From: Ignavibacteriales bacterium
Lineage (GTDB): Bacteria; Bacteroidota; Ignavibacteria; Tepidaquicellales; Tepidaquicellaceae
Direction: 5' to 3'
NCBI GenBank assembly: GCA_020635255.1
Contig: JACKAC010000001.1
Span: 969,501 to 1,033,500 of the forward strand
DNA: 64,000 nucleotides
A program made the translations under genes and the position numbers. Below are positions 42,964-52,776 of this stretch, piece after piece. A model generated the notes under the pieces. The model was not told where the DNA came from. It saw only the letters and a program-made list of their open reading frames with translations, and did not search any database. Position 1 is the first letter of the stretch. Each line of letters opens with the position of its first letter.

Positions 42964-45102
42964 ATGAGTTTTATAAATCCATTAATATTATTTGGTTTAG
43001 CAGCAGTTTCCGTCCCCATACTAATTCATCTTTTTAATCTCAGAAAGGTGCAAAAAGTTGAATTTAGTACTTTAATGTTCATAAAAGAACTACAGAAGAC
43101 TAAATTAAAGAGAATAAAGCTAAAACAATTGATACTGCTTCTGTTGAGATGTTTGGCAATAGTATTTCTTGTTTTTGCCTTTGCTAAACCGGTATTCAAG
43201 GGATTTGGAGGTAGTAGTTCAGGACAGAAGACGTTGATAATATTTTTGGATGATTCATTTAGTATGAATGTGAGTGATAGTAAGGGTCTGTACTTCGACC
43301 AGTCGAGGGATGCCGTGAAGAAAATACTGGACAACTATAAGGAGAACGATGAAGTATATTTTATCCCGACTTCGGCTGTAAAGATGAAGGATAAAAAGAT
43401 CTTTTTTGACAGCTTCCAGGATATTGTAGATACACTTGAGAAGCTTGGATTTTCGGATAAATCAGCTTCAATGGATGAAGTGACTCTCCTGGCAAATGAA
43501 TTACTTAAAACAAGTAAGAATCTCACAAAGGATGTTTTTGTAGTATCGGATTTCCAGAAGAGCAACTTCACTGCCGAGAGCAAAAATACTCTCATCGAAA
43601 AGATTCCAGATGCTAATATATACTTAGTAAATGTCGGAGACAGGGACCCGAATAATCTGTCAGTAGATGATTTTGAGGTTGTATCGAAGATCATAGATAA
43701 AGACAGAACTGCAAAGCTGAGGGTAAATCTTAACAATCACACAAAGTTTAATGTGTCAAATAAAGTTTTATCATTATATGTCGATGGCAACAAAGTAAAT
43801 GAGAGGGTAGTGGATGCAGGATCACTTTCTAAGAAGGAGGTTGAATTCGAGTTTAAACCTAACAAAACAGGAAATGTAAACGGGTATATCGAGCTTGCAC
43901 AGAGCGATCCGCAGGACGATGAGCTAATTAATGATAACCGTATATATTTCTCGCTTTACATTCCGGAAGAGTTTAATGTGCTGATGATATCAGAAAATCC
44001 AGATGAAGGGAAATTCGTCGAGGCGGCTTTGCTTTCTGCGGAGAATCTGCTTTCCGATTCAACTTATGAACGTGACAAGTTTGTCAAACTTGATCATGAG
44101 AGCAATCTTGACGGAGACCTTAGCTCGTACGACCTTATTTTTGTAACCGGGAAAAGATCTTTTTCGGAGGATGAAGCAGTAAAACTCAAAAACTTTGCTG
44201 AAGGTGGAGGCGGTGTATTTATATTCCCAACAGAGGATATCGATGTAAATAATTACAACGACGTATTGTTGTCGAAACTAAACTCCATGAGGATTGCCGG
44301 GCTTCAATCTGTTTCGGGGGATGGAGATAATCAGCTTGCATTTGAGAAGATGGATTTTGAGCATCCATTATTATCAGAGGTTTTTAAAAACTCAAATCTC
44401 TCTATAACATCAGAGAATATGAACGTGGAGTCTCCTAAAATAAGAAACTACTATGAGCTCTCAAGAGGAAGTAATGCAAACACAATTATATCGCTAAATA
44501 ATAAAAAAGATTTTTTAATAGAAACAAATGTTGGCGATGGGAAAGTGGTACTGTCTTCAGTACCAGCAGATCTGAGCTATTCCAATTTTCCTTTGAAATC
44601 TCTTTTTGCACCGCTTATAATAAGGAGCGTATTTTATCTCGGGAATAATTATGATTACAAAAGAGGCTATACTGTTGGAGATATAAATATAATAAATACA
44701 AGGAATCTCCGCTCTGTAAAAGATCTTATTACTCCTAGTGACGAGACTGTCGAATTTCCTGAGAGTATCCCAGCCGGGGATTATTTTACACTTCCTTATA
44801 ACAGCCATACTGACATTGCCGGTATTTATACATTCTCTGATTCAGCTGGGAACAAATTCTCTTTTTCTTTGAATAAATCACCTATAGAAAGTATTTTAGA
44901 AAAAGATAATGAAAGTGAAATAGTTGAGTATTCAAATGGAAAAGGTTTTGAAAATGTGGGAATTATTACTGATATCAATGAGTTACAATATAAAATAAAT
45001 GAAGCTAGGGTAGGAAAAGACCTTACTTTTTATTTTTTACTGGCTGCGCTAGCTTGTGTAGCCGCCGAGATGTTCCTTTCTAGAAAGATGCAAGATAGCT
45101 AA
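42964..45102 (+). CDS. BatA-like membrane protein with von Willebrand A domain
   Basis: The 712-residue protein starts with the BatA N-terminal region: a first helix FINPLILFGLAAVSVPILIH, an amphipathic stretch with RKVQKVEFSTLMFIKELQKT, and a second helix (about 57-78). A vWA domain follows (about 85-215), opening TLIIFLDDSFSMNVSDSKG, whose DDSFSMN replaces the canonical DxSxS. Later parts resemble extracellular beta domains and a glutamine-amidotransferase-like fold (FVTGKRSFSEDEAVKLKNFA). A final membrane helix lies at about 690-708. Bat proteins are linked to aerotolerance and stress in Bacteroidota; no other bat genes or MoxR are here. Confidence 0.85.
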   Translation: MSFINPLILFGLAAVSVPILIHLFNLRKVQKVEFSTLMFIKELQKTKLKRIKLKQLILLLLRCLAIVFLVFAFAKPVFKGFGGSSSGQKTLIIFLDDSFSMNVSDSKGLYFDQSRDAVKKILDNYKENDEVYFIPTSAVKMKDKKIFFDSFQDIVDTLEKLGFSDKSASMDEVTLLANELLKTSKNLTKDVFVVSDFQKSNFTAESKNTLIEKIPDANIYLVNVGDRDPNNLSVDDFEVVSKIIDKDRTAKLRVNLNNHTKFNVSNKVLSLYVDGNKVNERVVDAGSLSKKEVEFEFKPNKTGNVNGYIELAQSDPQDDELINDNRIYFSLYIPEEFNVLMISENPDEGKFVEAALLSAENLLSDSTYERDKFVKLDHESNLDGDLSSYDLIFVTGKRSFSEDEAVKLKNFAEGGGGVFIFPTEDIDVNNYNDVLLSKLNSMRIAGLQSVSGDGDNQLAFEKMDFEHPLLSEVFKNSNLSITSENMNVESPKIRNYYELSRGSNANTIISLNNKKDFLIETNVGDGKVVLSSVPADLSYSNFPLKSLFAPLIIRSVFYLGNNYDYKRGYTVGDINIINTRNLRSVKDLITPSDETVEFPESIPAGDYFTLPYNSHTDIAGIYTFSDSAGNKFSFSLNKSPIESILEKDNESEIVEYSNGKGFENVGIITDINELQYKINEARVGKDLTFYFLLAALACVAAEMFLSRKMQDS

Positions 45103-45137
45103 AATCAATTATATTTTTTAAAACAAAACAGTCCGAA

Positions 45138-46058
45138 ATGCAAAACCAAAAAGGTTTAGTTATAATTACGCTTATTATCCTCTCATTTCTGTTAAATGCA
45201 AAAGTGTATTCACAATGCTCCGATGCGGGTGTGTGTACGCTGGGAAGCCATAAGCATATGGAAGAAGAGGAGGTACACAGAAATAGTTCTATTTACATTG
45301 GGGATAGGATCGGGTACAGCGGTAAAGATGAGGATGTAACTTTTAACAGCATCATTGTATCAGGAAGTTTTGCTTTATCAAAAAATATAAATGGCAGTTT
45401 TAGTCTTCCGTATAACATGCAAAGCGGGGCGGCAGGAGATTTTAACGGTATCGGGGATCTAATTGTCGGGTTCTCGTATAACCATCCGGTCAAAAAGAAC
45501 TCTTCAATCGATTTTCAACTGGGAGGTAAATTCGCCACAGGGGACGCTAACCAGAGCAGTAATTTCTATGGCACTGAAAGTGCTCCCCCCATATATCAAA
45601 GCGGTTCGGGTATAAATCATATTCTATTGGGAGCAACTTACAATTATCAGGAATTTGCGGTTACTCTTGGTGGACAGATACCTCTTAATAGAAGCACAAA
45701 TGAAGCTTATCAGCTTAAAACAGCTCCGGATATTTTGCTCGGATTGAGCTATACATATCCGGCATCGGATAAATTTTATTTTACAGGCGAAATCCTAACT
45801 ATCAAAAGAACGGCTGAATCCAATGCAATATTTGGAGCTCCAAATAATTCATCGGACAGTATCGGTGTGGATCTTGCTGAAAGTGATTTTCTCCAGATGA
45901 ACGTACAAGCGACTTTTAATTACCTGATCACCAAAGAAGTTGGAATTAAATTACAGGGTGCGATTCCTTTGCTCAAAAGGGAAACGAACTATGATGGAAC
46001 AAAGCGGGCATTTACTGTATCAGCTGGATTGAATTACTTTTTTAACATGAATCTATAA
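45138..46058 (+). CDS. outer-membrane beta-barrel protein of unknown role
   Basis: The 306-residue protein has a signal peptide (ending VYSQ), then CSDAGVCTLGSHKHMEEEEV with two cysteines and His/Glu residues that could bind metal. The remainder consists of alternating strands (IIVSGSFALSKNINGSFSLP, IGDLIVGFSYN, NHILLGATYNY, DILLGLSYTYP), ending in YFFNMNL. This fits a 12-16 stranded outer-membrane barrel like the phenol-degradation MetA type. The CSDAGxC head suggests association with a metal or redox process; this is inference. A bidirectional terminator follows. Confidence 0.7.
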   Translation: MQNQKGLVIITLIILSFLLNAKVYSQCSDAGVCTLGSHKHMEEEEVHRNSSIYIGDRIGYSGKDEDVTFNSIIVSGSFALSKNINGSFSLPYNMQSGAAGDFNGIGDLIVGFSYNHPVKKNSSIDFQLGGKFATGDANQSSNFYGTESAPPIYQSGSGINHILLGATYNYQEFAVTLGGQIPLNRSTNEAYQLKTAPDILLGLSYTYPASDKFYFTGEILTIKRTAESNAIFGAPNNSSDSIGVDLAESDFLQMNVQATFNYLITKEVGIKLQGAIPLLKRETNYDGTKRAFTVSAGLNYFFNMNL

Positions 46059-46086
46059 AAAAAGCCCTCTTAAAGAGGGCTTTTTG
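46059..46086. terminator. bidirectional rho-independent terminator
   Basis: AAAAAGCCCTCTT / AAGAGGGCTTTTT forms a stem with T runs on both strands. It sits between the converging barrel gene and DUF885 gene. Confidence 0.9.
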
Positions 46087-47709
46087 TTAATTTCCATTTA
46101 GTATGATTTTTTCCGCAATTTTGAATGGCGGGGCTCCAATAGAGGTCACCCTATTGTGAAAATCCTTTAGTGTGTACTCTCCGTTATACTTCTTAAAGAA
46201 ATTATCTCTTAATCTTTTCATAAGTATCTTACCCAGAGTATAATTAATATAGCCGGGGTCGTATGTACCTCTTTCTGCTTCAGATCGTGCGGTGGTTTCG
46301 TTCATGTGTGCGTTTTTCATAAAGAATTCCGTCGCTTCATCAATTGTCATTCCTTCAGTGTGTAACCCGATAGCTACCAGGTATCTACAGCATCTGATCA
46401 ATGCTTCTTTGAGCTGAGCGTATCGTACTTTAGGGTCATCCAGATCGAATCCCTCATCTATCATCATTTCCTCCGTATAGTGCGCCCATCCCTCGATGAA
46501 AGAATAACTCATGAACACATTGGATATTTTTGATGCCTTTTCGTATGAAGTCATTAAATGTATGTAATGCCCCGGGAAGGCTTCATGTATAGAAATAAGT
46601 TTAAGAGTCGGGTAGTTAAAAAGTGATAACCACTCGTCTTTCTTATCCTGAGCCCATTCTTTACCAGGTAGAGCAACATAGTAAAATGATTCATCCGTAT
46701 CCTCGAATGGACCAGCAGTACCCATAGCGGCGAAGCCTATATTCATAAACTCAGGCATCTCTATGACTTTACAGTTAAGTTTTTCCGGAACGTCAATGAT
46801 ATCTTTTTCTTTAATAAATTCTGTCAGTTCTAGGAGGGTATCTTCCGTTTCGGAGATAAGATTTTCTTCGGTCGGATGCTCATCTTCGATTGAATCAAGC
46901 TTGCCAAGCAGATCATGATGAACAATAAGATCATTCATCCTCTTCTTTAGTGATTCCAGTTCGTCTAATCCCATTTCTTTGATTTCCGGCAGCGGCATAT
47001 CTATTAATTCAGACAGCCTTAGCATCTTTTCGAACTTTTCTGCTCCGATAGGGAAGCTATTATCTGCTTTGGGAACGAGCTTATTCTCGATGAATTCTAT
47101 ATAATCCCGGAAGGCGGCGGTTGTAACATCAATATGTCTCTTATAATCGGTTAGTAACTCTTCATTACCATTCTCTTCGATCGTTTTTCTTAGATCATGC
47201 TCGAAGAAATTAATATATCCTGTACAGAAACGTTTAGCATAATCGCAAAATATGGACGGAACCACCTCATTTAGATTAGCTTTTGCTTGTTCAAATACTC
47301 TTGGGATCTGTGTCATTATTTTGAATACCGAGCGAACACGGGTTTCGTAAGGCGCATATTCCTTTCCCATTATCATATTTAGAATACCGAAAACAAATGT
47401 GTAAGCCATTGGGTTATTTTTATGAGCTTTAAGCTCTAATATATCAAAATCGTATTGCTCCAGTGTCCATTTTATTATGTCATAATCAATCTTTTCGGAT
47501 TGACTCAATTCATTGTAATCAAAATTATTTAGTTCATCCAGGAATTGACTAAATAGTTCAACAGATTTGTTTAAACCCTCTTCGGAGAAATCAGGTATTA
47601 TACCATCATATTCATGGAGTCCAAGATAAACAGCTGTTCCTGGGTGAAGGTCAAAATATGATTTTAAAAATTTTTCACTAAATGATTTGAAGTTTTCTGA
47701 ATTATTCAT
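46087..47709 (-). CDS. DUF885 family putative metallopeptidase
   Basis: The 540-residue cytoplasmic-looking protein has the DUF885 hallmark HEAFPGHYIHLM near 371-382, where an HxxxxxH arrangement with the later EGWAHYTEEMM and the C-terminal ERGTYDPGYINYTLGK marks a gluzincin-like zinc site. Family members have been described as carboxypeptidase-like or dipeptidase-like, but the physiological substrate is generally unknown. There is no signal peptide. It follows the sugar nucleotidyltransferase gene by eight bases on the same strand, so it is likely co-transcribed with it and alaS. Confidence 0.85.
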   Translation of the reverse strand: MNNSENFKSFSEKFLKSYFDLHPGTAVYLGLHEYDGIIPDFSEEGLNKSVELFSQFLDELNNFDYNELSQSEKIDYDIIKWTLEQYDFDILELKAHKNNPMAYTFVFGILNMIMGKEYAPYETRVRSVFKIMTQIPRVFEQAKANLNEVVPSIFCDYAKRFCTGYINFFEHDLRKTIEENGNEELLTDYKRHIDVTTAAFRDYIEFIENKLVPKADNSFPIGAEKFEKMLRLSELIDMPLPEIKEMGLDELESLKKRMNDLIVHHDLLGKLDSIEDEHPTEENLISETEDTLLELTEFIKEKDIIDVPEKLNCKVIEMPEFMNIGFAAMGTAGPFEDTDESFYYVALPGKEWAQDKKDEWLSLFNYPTLKLISIHEAFPGHYIHLMTSYEKASKISNVFMSYSFIEGWAHYTEEMMIDEGFDLDDPKVRYAQLKEALIRCCRYLVAIGLHTEGMTIDEATEFFMKNAHMNETTARSEAERGTYDPGYINYTLGKILMKRLRDNFFKKYNGEYTLKDFHNRVTSIGAPPFKIAEKIILNGN

Positions 47710-47717
47710 TTATACTT

Positions 47718-48722
47718 TTATTTTGAGGATACTTCGGAATTGTCTCCGACGTTTAGTTTCAGTTTTACATTCTTAATGACGCTATTTTCACCTACGATAG
47801 AGGAGTCCAGATTGCCATTTTCTATAAGGGTGTCACTTCCTATAATACAATCTTTAATTGTACTATTAGTAATGGTAGAGTTATCATTTATTGTTGCATT
47901 TGGTCCTACTACAGAGTTTTTAAACCTTACTTTTTTCCCTATATATACAGGTGGGATTATTTTCGCACCCGTTATGGTATACTTTTTCTTGCTGAAAAGC
48001 TTTTCAAGTAAATAACGGTTGGTTTCAAGTAAAGTTTCAGCTTTCCCGCAATCAAGCCATCCTTCGACGTTAAACGTTACAAATTTTTCCTTTTTAGCCA
48101 GCATTCTTTCCAGGGCATCGGTCAGTTGGTATTCGCCTCTAGTAGTGACTTTGTTCTTCATTATATAACCTAAGGCAGAAAAAAGTTCTTTAGAGTCTTT
48201 TATCTTATAGAGTCCTACGATGGCTTCATTAGATGGAGAAACTTTTTTTGATTTGGGCTTTTCTACAAATCTTGAAACAAAACCTTCGCTGTCTATTTCT
48301 ACCACGCCGAACCGTTTGGGATCATCAACTTCTTTAACTCCTATAACCGAGTAATCACTATTTACAAACTTTTTCAAATTAACATCAAAAAGTGTATCTC
48401 CCAAAATAATGAATGCTTCTTCGTTCTTTTTGAAAAATGGTTTTGCATGATATATCGCGTGACCAAGTCCTTTGGGATATCTTTGTTCGACGTAATGGAA
48501 TTTAGCTTTACCTTTAAAAGTTGTGTCGATGTATTCCTTCAGTTTCTCACCCATGTAACCGGTTACAAATATAAACTCCTTTGCTATCTTATCTTTTATT
48601 ATTTGATCGACGATAAAATATATCATGGGCTTCCCGGCAACGTTGAGAAGGGGTTTTGGATTTGTATGTGTGTGCGGGCGAAGTCTTTTGCCGACACCTG
48701 CAACCGGGATTATTATTTTCAT
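47718..48722 (-). CDS. sugar-phosphate nucleotidyltransferase (RmlA/GlmU-like) with left-handed beta-helix tail
   Basis: The 334-residue enzyme has an N-terminal nucleotidyltransferase domain with IIPVAGVGKRLRPHTHTNPK at 4-23 and PMIYFIVDQI. IILGDTLFD near 104-112 and ITRGEYQLTDALE-like VTTRGEYQLTDAL near 193-205 follow. A hexapeptide-repeat tail begins near 255 (PVYIGKKVRFKNSVVGPNAT). It activates a sugar phosphate with a nucleotide for glycan synthesis; glucose-1-phosphate thymidylyl- or uridylyltransferase or mannose-1-phosphate guanylyltransferase are all possible. Its ATG overlaps the alaS stop by four bases. Confidence 0.87.
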   Translation of the reverse strand: MKIIIPVAGVGKRLRPHTHTNPKPLLNVAGKPMIYFIVDQIIKDKIAKEFIFVTGYMGEKLKEYIDTTFKGKAKFHYVEQRYPKGLGHAIYHAKPFFKKNEEAFIILGDTLFDVNLKKFVNSDYSVIGVKEVDDPKRFGVVEIDSEGFVSRFVEKPKSKKVSPSNEAIVGLYKIKDSKELFSALGYIMKNKVTTRGEYQLTDALERMLAKKEKFVTFNVEGWLDCGKAETLLETNRYLLEKLFSKKKYTITGAKIIPPVYIGKKVRFKNSVVGPNATINDNSTITNSTIKDCIIGSDTLIENGNLDSSIVGENSVIKNVKLKLNVGDNSEVSSK

Positions 48723-51454
48723 CCGTTGAGCTTTTCTTTAACCAGGTTTGAAAAACTATTTAAAACCGAATCCAGCTTTTCCACATCTTTTGCGCCTGCA
48801 GTAGCGAGATTTGGTCTGCCGCCACCGCCACCGCCGAGTTCTTTAGCGACGGTTCCTATGAGTTGTCCGGCATTCAGTCCTTTATCTTTGACAAGAGTGT
48901 CGCTTACACCACAAACCAGATTTATCTTCCCATCCGTTACAATAGCTATCAGTCCAACTCCGTTTTGTAATTTATTTCGTAAAGCCTCACCGACTTCCTT
49001 AAGCTCATCCATCGAACTAAGATCCATCTTCGCAGAAAGGATCCTTATACCGTTAGCTTCTTCCGAATTATTGATTAACTCATCCAGCTGGTTAAAGGCT
49101 TTAGAAAGATTTTGTTTCATGAGTTCTTTCTCAGCCTGTTTCTTCTCTTCAAGATACCTCTGACGAGTTTCTTCGAGTGAAGATACAGTTGAGTCCTGAT
49201 GTTTTAACAATTCAGATAGCCGACTGGCATCCCGAAAATCTGTACCGTTAAGATCCTTTGCAAGATTTTCTATAGCTGATTTAAAATTGGTTGAATATTT
49301 TTCCGGCAGATCGGTGAGGATCTTTTCAATACCGGCGATATTTTCATCTATTAATCTTATAATCCCTTTGCCCGTCCTGGCAAAGATACGCCTTGTACCC
49401 GAAGCGATACTTTCTTCCTTTATAATTTTGAATAATCCAATGTCATCGGTGGATTTTACATGCGTACCTCCGCAAAACTCGACGGAAAATCCTTCATCTA
49501 TTAGAACTACTCTTACTTTATCACCGTATTTTTCACCAAAGAATTTTTTTACATTTGGGATCTTATTTGCTTCCTCAATAGGGATATCTACAAGTGTATT
49601 TACTGCAATATTCTCAGCTATCTTTGCATTAACCATATCCTCGATAGCTTTTATCTCTGAGTCTTCCACTTTTTTAAAGTGTGGGAAGTCGAAGCGAAGG
49701 TATTCATTGTGGACAAGCGAGCCCATCTGTTTTATATGGTCACCGAGAACGCGTTTTAAAGCCTCGTGCATAATGTGAGTTGCAGAGTGATTTCGCTGGA
49801 TGTCCATACGACGGTCGTAGTCGATTTTCGCAATAACATTTTCATCAGCATTGGTAAGATTATCTGAGCCATTAACAACTAGAAATTCTTTTTTAGAATC
49901 AAGAACAGGAATTTCCTTTCCCGAATTGGTAACTAAAACACCCGTATCGCTTATTTGTCCGCCTGATTCGGAATAGAAAGGGTTTTCCTTTATGATGATC
50001 AACTCTTTATTATGTTTATTATCAGACTCAGTGAAGCAAACCTTTGTATTTAGACCAGTATCATTCGGTGCGTATGGATTATAATCAACTTCAAAAGAAT
50101 ACATTGCGTCAGTAAGTTCATCATCAACTTCCACAAGTGATGCCATTTCTTCCTTGCGGGCTTTTCTTGCTCTTTCCTTTTGCTTATCCATTTCAGTATT
50201 AAAAACATCGATATCTACTGATAATACTCGCTCTTCAGCCATTACCTGAGTGAGATCGAGAGGGAAGCCATACGTATCATAGAGTTTAAATGCTTCTTCG
50301 CCTGGGAATACTTTTGTCCCCGATTTTTCCAGTTTTTCAGCTACCTCGTTAAATAATTCTATGCCTCTATCCAGAGTTACATTAAAACTTTCTTCTTCCG
50401 ACTTAATAACTTCCTTTACGAATTCTGCCCTGTCTTTTAATTCCGGGTAAGCTCCGGAGAAATTATTAACAACTGTATCTACCAGCTGATAAAGTAATGG
50501 CTGATCATAACCAAGCTTACGAGCCAGGCGTGATGCACGTCGGAGGATCCTTCGCAGTACATATCCTCTGCCTTCATTTGATGGAATTGCACCGTCAGTT
50601 ATTGCAAATGTGAGACATCTTATGTGATCCGCGATCGCGCTCATCGGATAAGTATTCTCACCGTCGTATTTATGGTTGGTGAGTTCAGAGATCTTATCAA
50701 TGATCGGTGAGAAAAGATCGGTATCGTAGTTCGATTTCTTGTTTTGTAATACACGCACCAACCGCTCAAATCCCATGCCCGTGTCGATATGCTTTTTCGG
50801 GAGGGGAGTCAGCTTTCCTGTTTCATCCCGGTTATATTGTATAAACACCAGGTTCCATAATTCTATCACATCCTCTTTGCCTGCGTTTATGTCTTCGGGA
50901 CTGCATCCGTTTTCGGAAAGGTCAATGTGAATCTCGGAACATGGACCGCAAGGACCTGTATCTCCCATTTCCCAGAAGTTGTCCTTCTCGTCGAATTTAA
51001 GTACATGGTCAGGGTTAATATCGGTTTCTGATTTCCATAACTCCAACGCTTCGTCATCATCTTTATAAACCGATGCCCATAGTCTGTCTTTGGGAAGTTT
51101 ATAAACTTCTGTGAGCAGTTCCCACGCCCATTTGATAGCATCTTTCTTGTAGTAATCGCCAAATGACCAGTTACCTAGCATTTCAAAGAATGTATGGTGG
51201 TAACCGTCCCTTCCAACTTCCTCGAGATCGTTATGCTTACCGCCTGCACGTATACACTTTTGGGAATCGACAGCCCTTTTATAATCACGTGTACCGATAC
51301 CCAGAAAGACGTCCTTAAATTGATTCATTCCTGCATTTGTAAAAAGCAGAGTAGGGTCGTCATAAGGCACGACAGGGGAAGAAGGAACGATTTTGTGACC
51401 TCTTTCCTTGAAGTAATTGATAAATGAGCTTCTTATTTCGTCGGATGTTATCAA
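48719..51454 (-). CDS. alaS: alanyl-tRNA synthetase
   Basis: The enzyme charges tRNA-Ala and edits mischarged Ser/Gly. The 911-residue protein has the class II catalytic core from residue 1 (SSFINYFKERGHKIVPSSPV, LLFTNAGMNQFKDVFLG) and the tRNA-recognition region. The editing domain has the zinc motifs HSATHIMHEAL and FCGGTHV, and the C-terminal C-Ala domain ends with LGGGGGGRPNLATAG. It is full length. It leads a leftward group with the nucleotidyltransferase and DUF885 genes. Confidence 0.97.
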   Translation of the reverse strand: MITSDEIRSSFINYFKERGHKIVPSSPVVPYDDPTLLFTNAGMNQFKDVFLGIGTRDYKRAVDSQKCIRAGGKHNDLEEVGRDGYHHTFFEMLGNWSFGDYYKKDAIKWAWELLTEVYKLPKDRLWASVYKDDDEALELWKSETDINPDHVLKFDEKDNFWEMGDTGPCGPCSEIHIDLSENGCSPEDINAGKEDVIELWNLVFIQYNRDETGKLTPLPKKHIDTGMGFERLVRVLQNKKSNYDTDLFSPIIDKISELTNHKYDGENTYPMSAIADHIRCLTFAITDGAIPSNEGRGYVLRRILRRASRLARKLGYDQPLLYQLVDTVVNNFSGAYPELKDRAEFVKEVIKSEEESFNVTLDRGIELFNEVAEKLEKSGTKVFPGEEAFKLYDTYGFPLDLTQVMAEERVLSVDIDVFNTEMDKQKERARKARKEEMASLVEVDDELTDAMYSFEVDYNPYAPNDTGLNTKVCFTESDNKHNKELIIIKENPFYSESGGQISDTGVLVTNSGKEIPVLDSKKEFLVVNGSDNLTNADENVIAKIDYDRRMDIQRNHSATHIMHEALKRVLGDHIKQMGSLVHNEYLRFDFPHFKKVEDSEIKAIEDMVNAKIAENIAVNTLVDIPIEEANKIPNVKKFFGEKYGDKVRVVLIDEGFSVEFCGGTHVKSTDDIGLFKIIKEESIASGTRRIFARTGKGIIRLIDENIAGIEKILTDLPEKYSTNFKSAIENLAKDLNGTDFRDASRLSELLKHQDSTVSSLEETRQRYLEEKKQAEKELMKQNLSKAFNQLDELINNSEEANGIRILSAKMDLSSMDELKEVGEALRNKLQNGVGLIAIVTDGKINLVCGVSDTLVKDKGLNAGQLIGTVAKELGGGGGGRPNLATAGAKDVEKLDSVLNSFSNLVKEKLNG

Positions 51455-51645
51455 AGAATTACATAATTAGATAAATTTCACAAACTTTAAAATAGATTTT
51501 ATATTTATAAATTTAAATGATATAAGCCATATCAGGTAGTAATATAAAGGATTGGATGTAATAATGGGAATTTTGTGAATTGAATAACATGTATTTAATA
51601 GGTAAATTATTGGCTATTTATAAAAACCCATATAACCATAAAACA

Positions 51646-52029
51646 ATGAATATTCCTGAAAATCTACGATATACTAGAGAGCATGAATGGGTTAAAATTG
51701 ATGGTGATTCAGCTATAATTGGAATAACGGATTATGCGCAGGGAGAACTTGGAGATGTAATTTATGTTGATATTACCGAATCATTGGGCAAAGAAGTGAA
51801 TCAAGGTGACCCGGTCGGTTCTATCGAAGCAGTAAAAACAGTTTCCGAAGTTTACATCCCGATGACAGGCGATATTCAGGATATTAATATGGATCTGCAG
51901 GACAAGGCTTCGCTTTTGAATACCGATCCTTATGGAGAGGGTTGGATTATAAAGATCAAGTTCAGTGACCTTAGCCAGTATGACGGATTGCTCGATGCAA
52001 ATGCGTACAAAGAATTGATCGGTGAGTAA
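51646..52029 (+). CDS. gcvH: glycine cleavage system H protein
   Basis: The lipoylated carrier shuttles the aminomethyl group between the P, T and L proteins. The 127 residues match the family's length when started at ATG 51646 (MNIPENLRYTREHEWV); an upstream in-frame extension of 22 codons lacks conservation and is rejected. The lipoyl-lysine is Lys64 in GSIEAVKTVSEV. gcvT, gcvP and lpd are not in the window, and DUF177-rpmF follows 21 bases downstream. It could also serve in lipoate relay. Confidence 0.95.
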   Translation: MNIPENLRYTREHEWVKIDGDSAIIGITDYAQGELGDVIYVDITESLGKEVNQGDPVGSIEAVKTVSEVYIPMTGDIQDINMDLQDKASLLNTDPYGEGWIIKIKFSDLSQYDGLLDANAYKELIGE

Positions 52030-52050
52030 TTTTTAATCTGGGTATGAGAA

Positions 52051-52554
52051 ATGAAAATAAATATCTCAAATCTTAAGGATGGAGAGCATAGTTACGAATT
52101 CGAAGAATCACCTGAAGAATTTGATATTGAATCCTTAGACAAAGACAAGAAAGTAAAAGCAGACGTAGTTCTTTATAAAATGGCTAACCAGTTTAATCTG
52201 GACATAGATGTGAAAGCCGGATTTATATTTGAGTGTGACAGATGCCTGGAAAATTATAAATCAGATCTGGAATCAAGTTTTAGTCTTATTTATAAATATG
52301 ATTTTTCGGGCGAAGGTGATTCTGAAGAGGTTAAAGAAGACAATCTGAAATTCATATCACCGAAGACTCACACGATCGATATAAAGGAAGATGTCAGGGA
52401 TTATCTTATGCTGAGTATCCCGATGAGAAAAGTACCGGAAGAAGTAAATGGTGTTTGTTCTTACTGTAATCGAAAAATTGATGAAATGCTCGGAAAATCC
52501 GAAGCAGAAGTGAATAACCCTATTTGGGACGAATTAAAAAAATTAAAGAAATAA
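52051..52554 (+). CDS. DUF177 (YceD) family protein
   Basis: The 167-residue protein has the DUF177 signature FECDRCLENYKSDLESSFSL near 70-89, including the CxxC pair, and a second pair in VCSYCNRKIDE near 143-153. YceD-type proteins are linked to 23S rRNA accumulation and are nearly always encoded just before rpmF, as here (17 bases). The function is not firmly known. Confidence 0.9.
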   Translation: MKINISNLKDGEHSYEFEESPEEFDIESLDKDKKVKADVVLYKMANQFNLDIDVKAGFIFECDRCLENYKSDLESSFSLIYKYDFSGEGDSEEVKEDNLKFISPKTHTIDIKEDVRDYLMLSIPMRKVPEEVNGVCSYCNRKIDEMLGKSEAEVNNPIWDELKKLKK

Positions 52555-52571
52555 ATATATAACCAAGAAAA

Positions 52572-52751
52572 ATGGCACATCCGAAAAGAAGACAATCTAA
52601 AACAAGAGGCAGAAAGAGAAGGACTCATTATAAGGCTGCAGCTCCTTCACTAATGGCATGTCCTAACTGCGGTGAAATGAAGATGACGCATAAGGTTTGT
52701 CCTTCCTGCGGTTTCTATGACGGTAAAAGCATAGAGATACCAAAGAAGTAA
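52572..52751 (+). CDS. rpmF: 50S ribosomal protein L32
   Basis: The 59-residue protein reads MAHPKRRQSKTRGRKRRTHY and continues with a zinc ribbon of two CxxC pairs (MACPNCGEMKM and KVCPSCGFYDG), ending IEIPKK. Short length and position between DUF177 and plsX are classic. The zinc-binding form keeps all four cysteines. Confidence 0.96.
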   Translation: MAHPKRRQSKTRGRKRRTHYKAAAPSLMACPNCGEMKMTHKVCPSCGFYDGKSIEIPKK

Positions 52752-52776
52752 TTCCCGCTGAATATTAATATATAAA

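Noticed and set aside
51580..51645. 22-codon N-terminal extension of gcvH
   Set aside because: H proteins start at the equivalent of MNIPENLRYT; the extension is not family-like.
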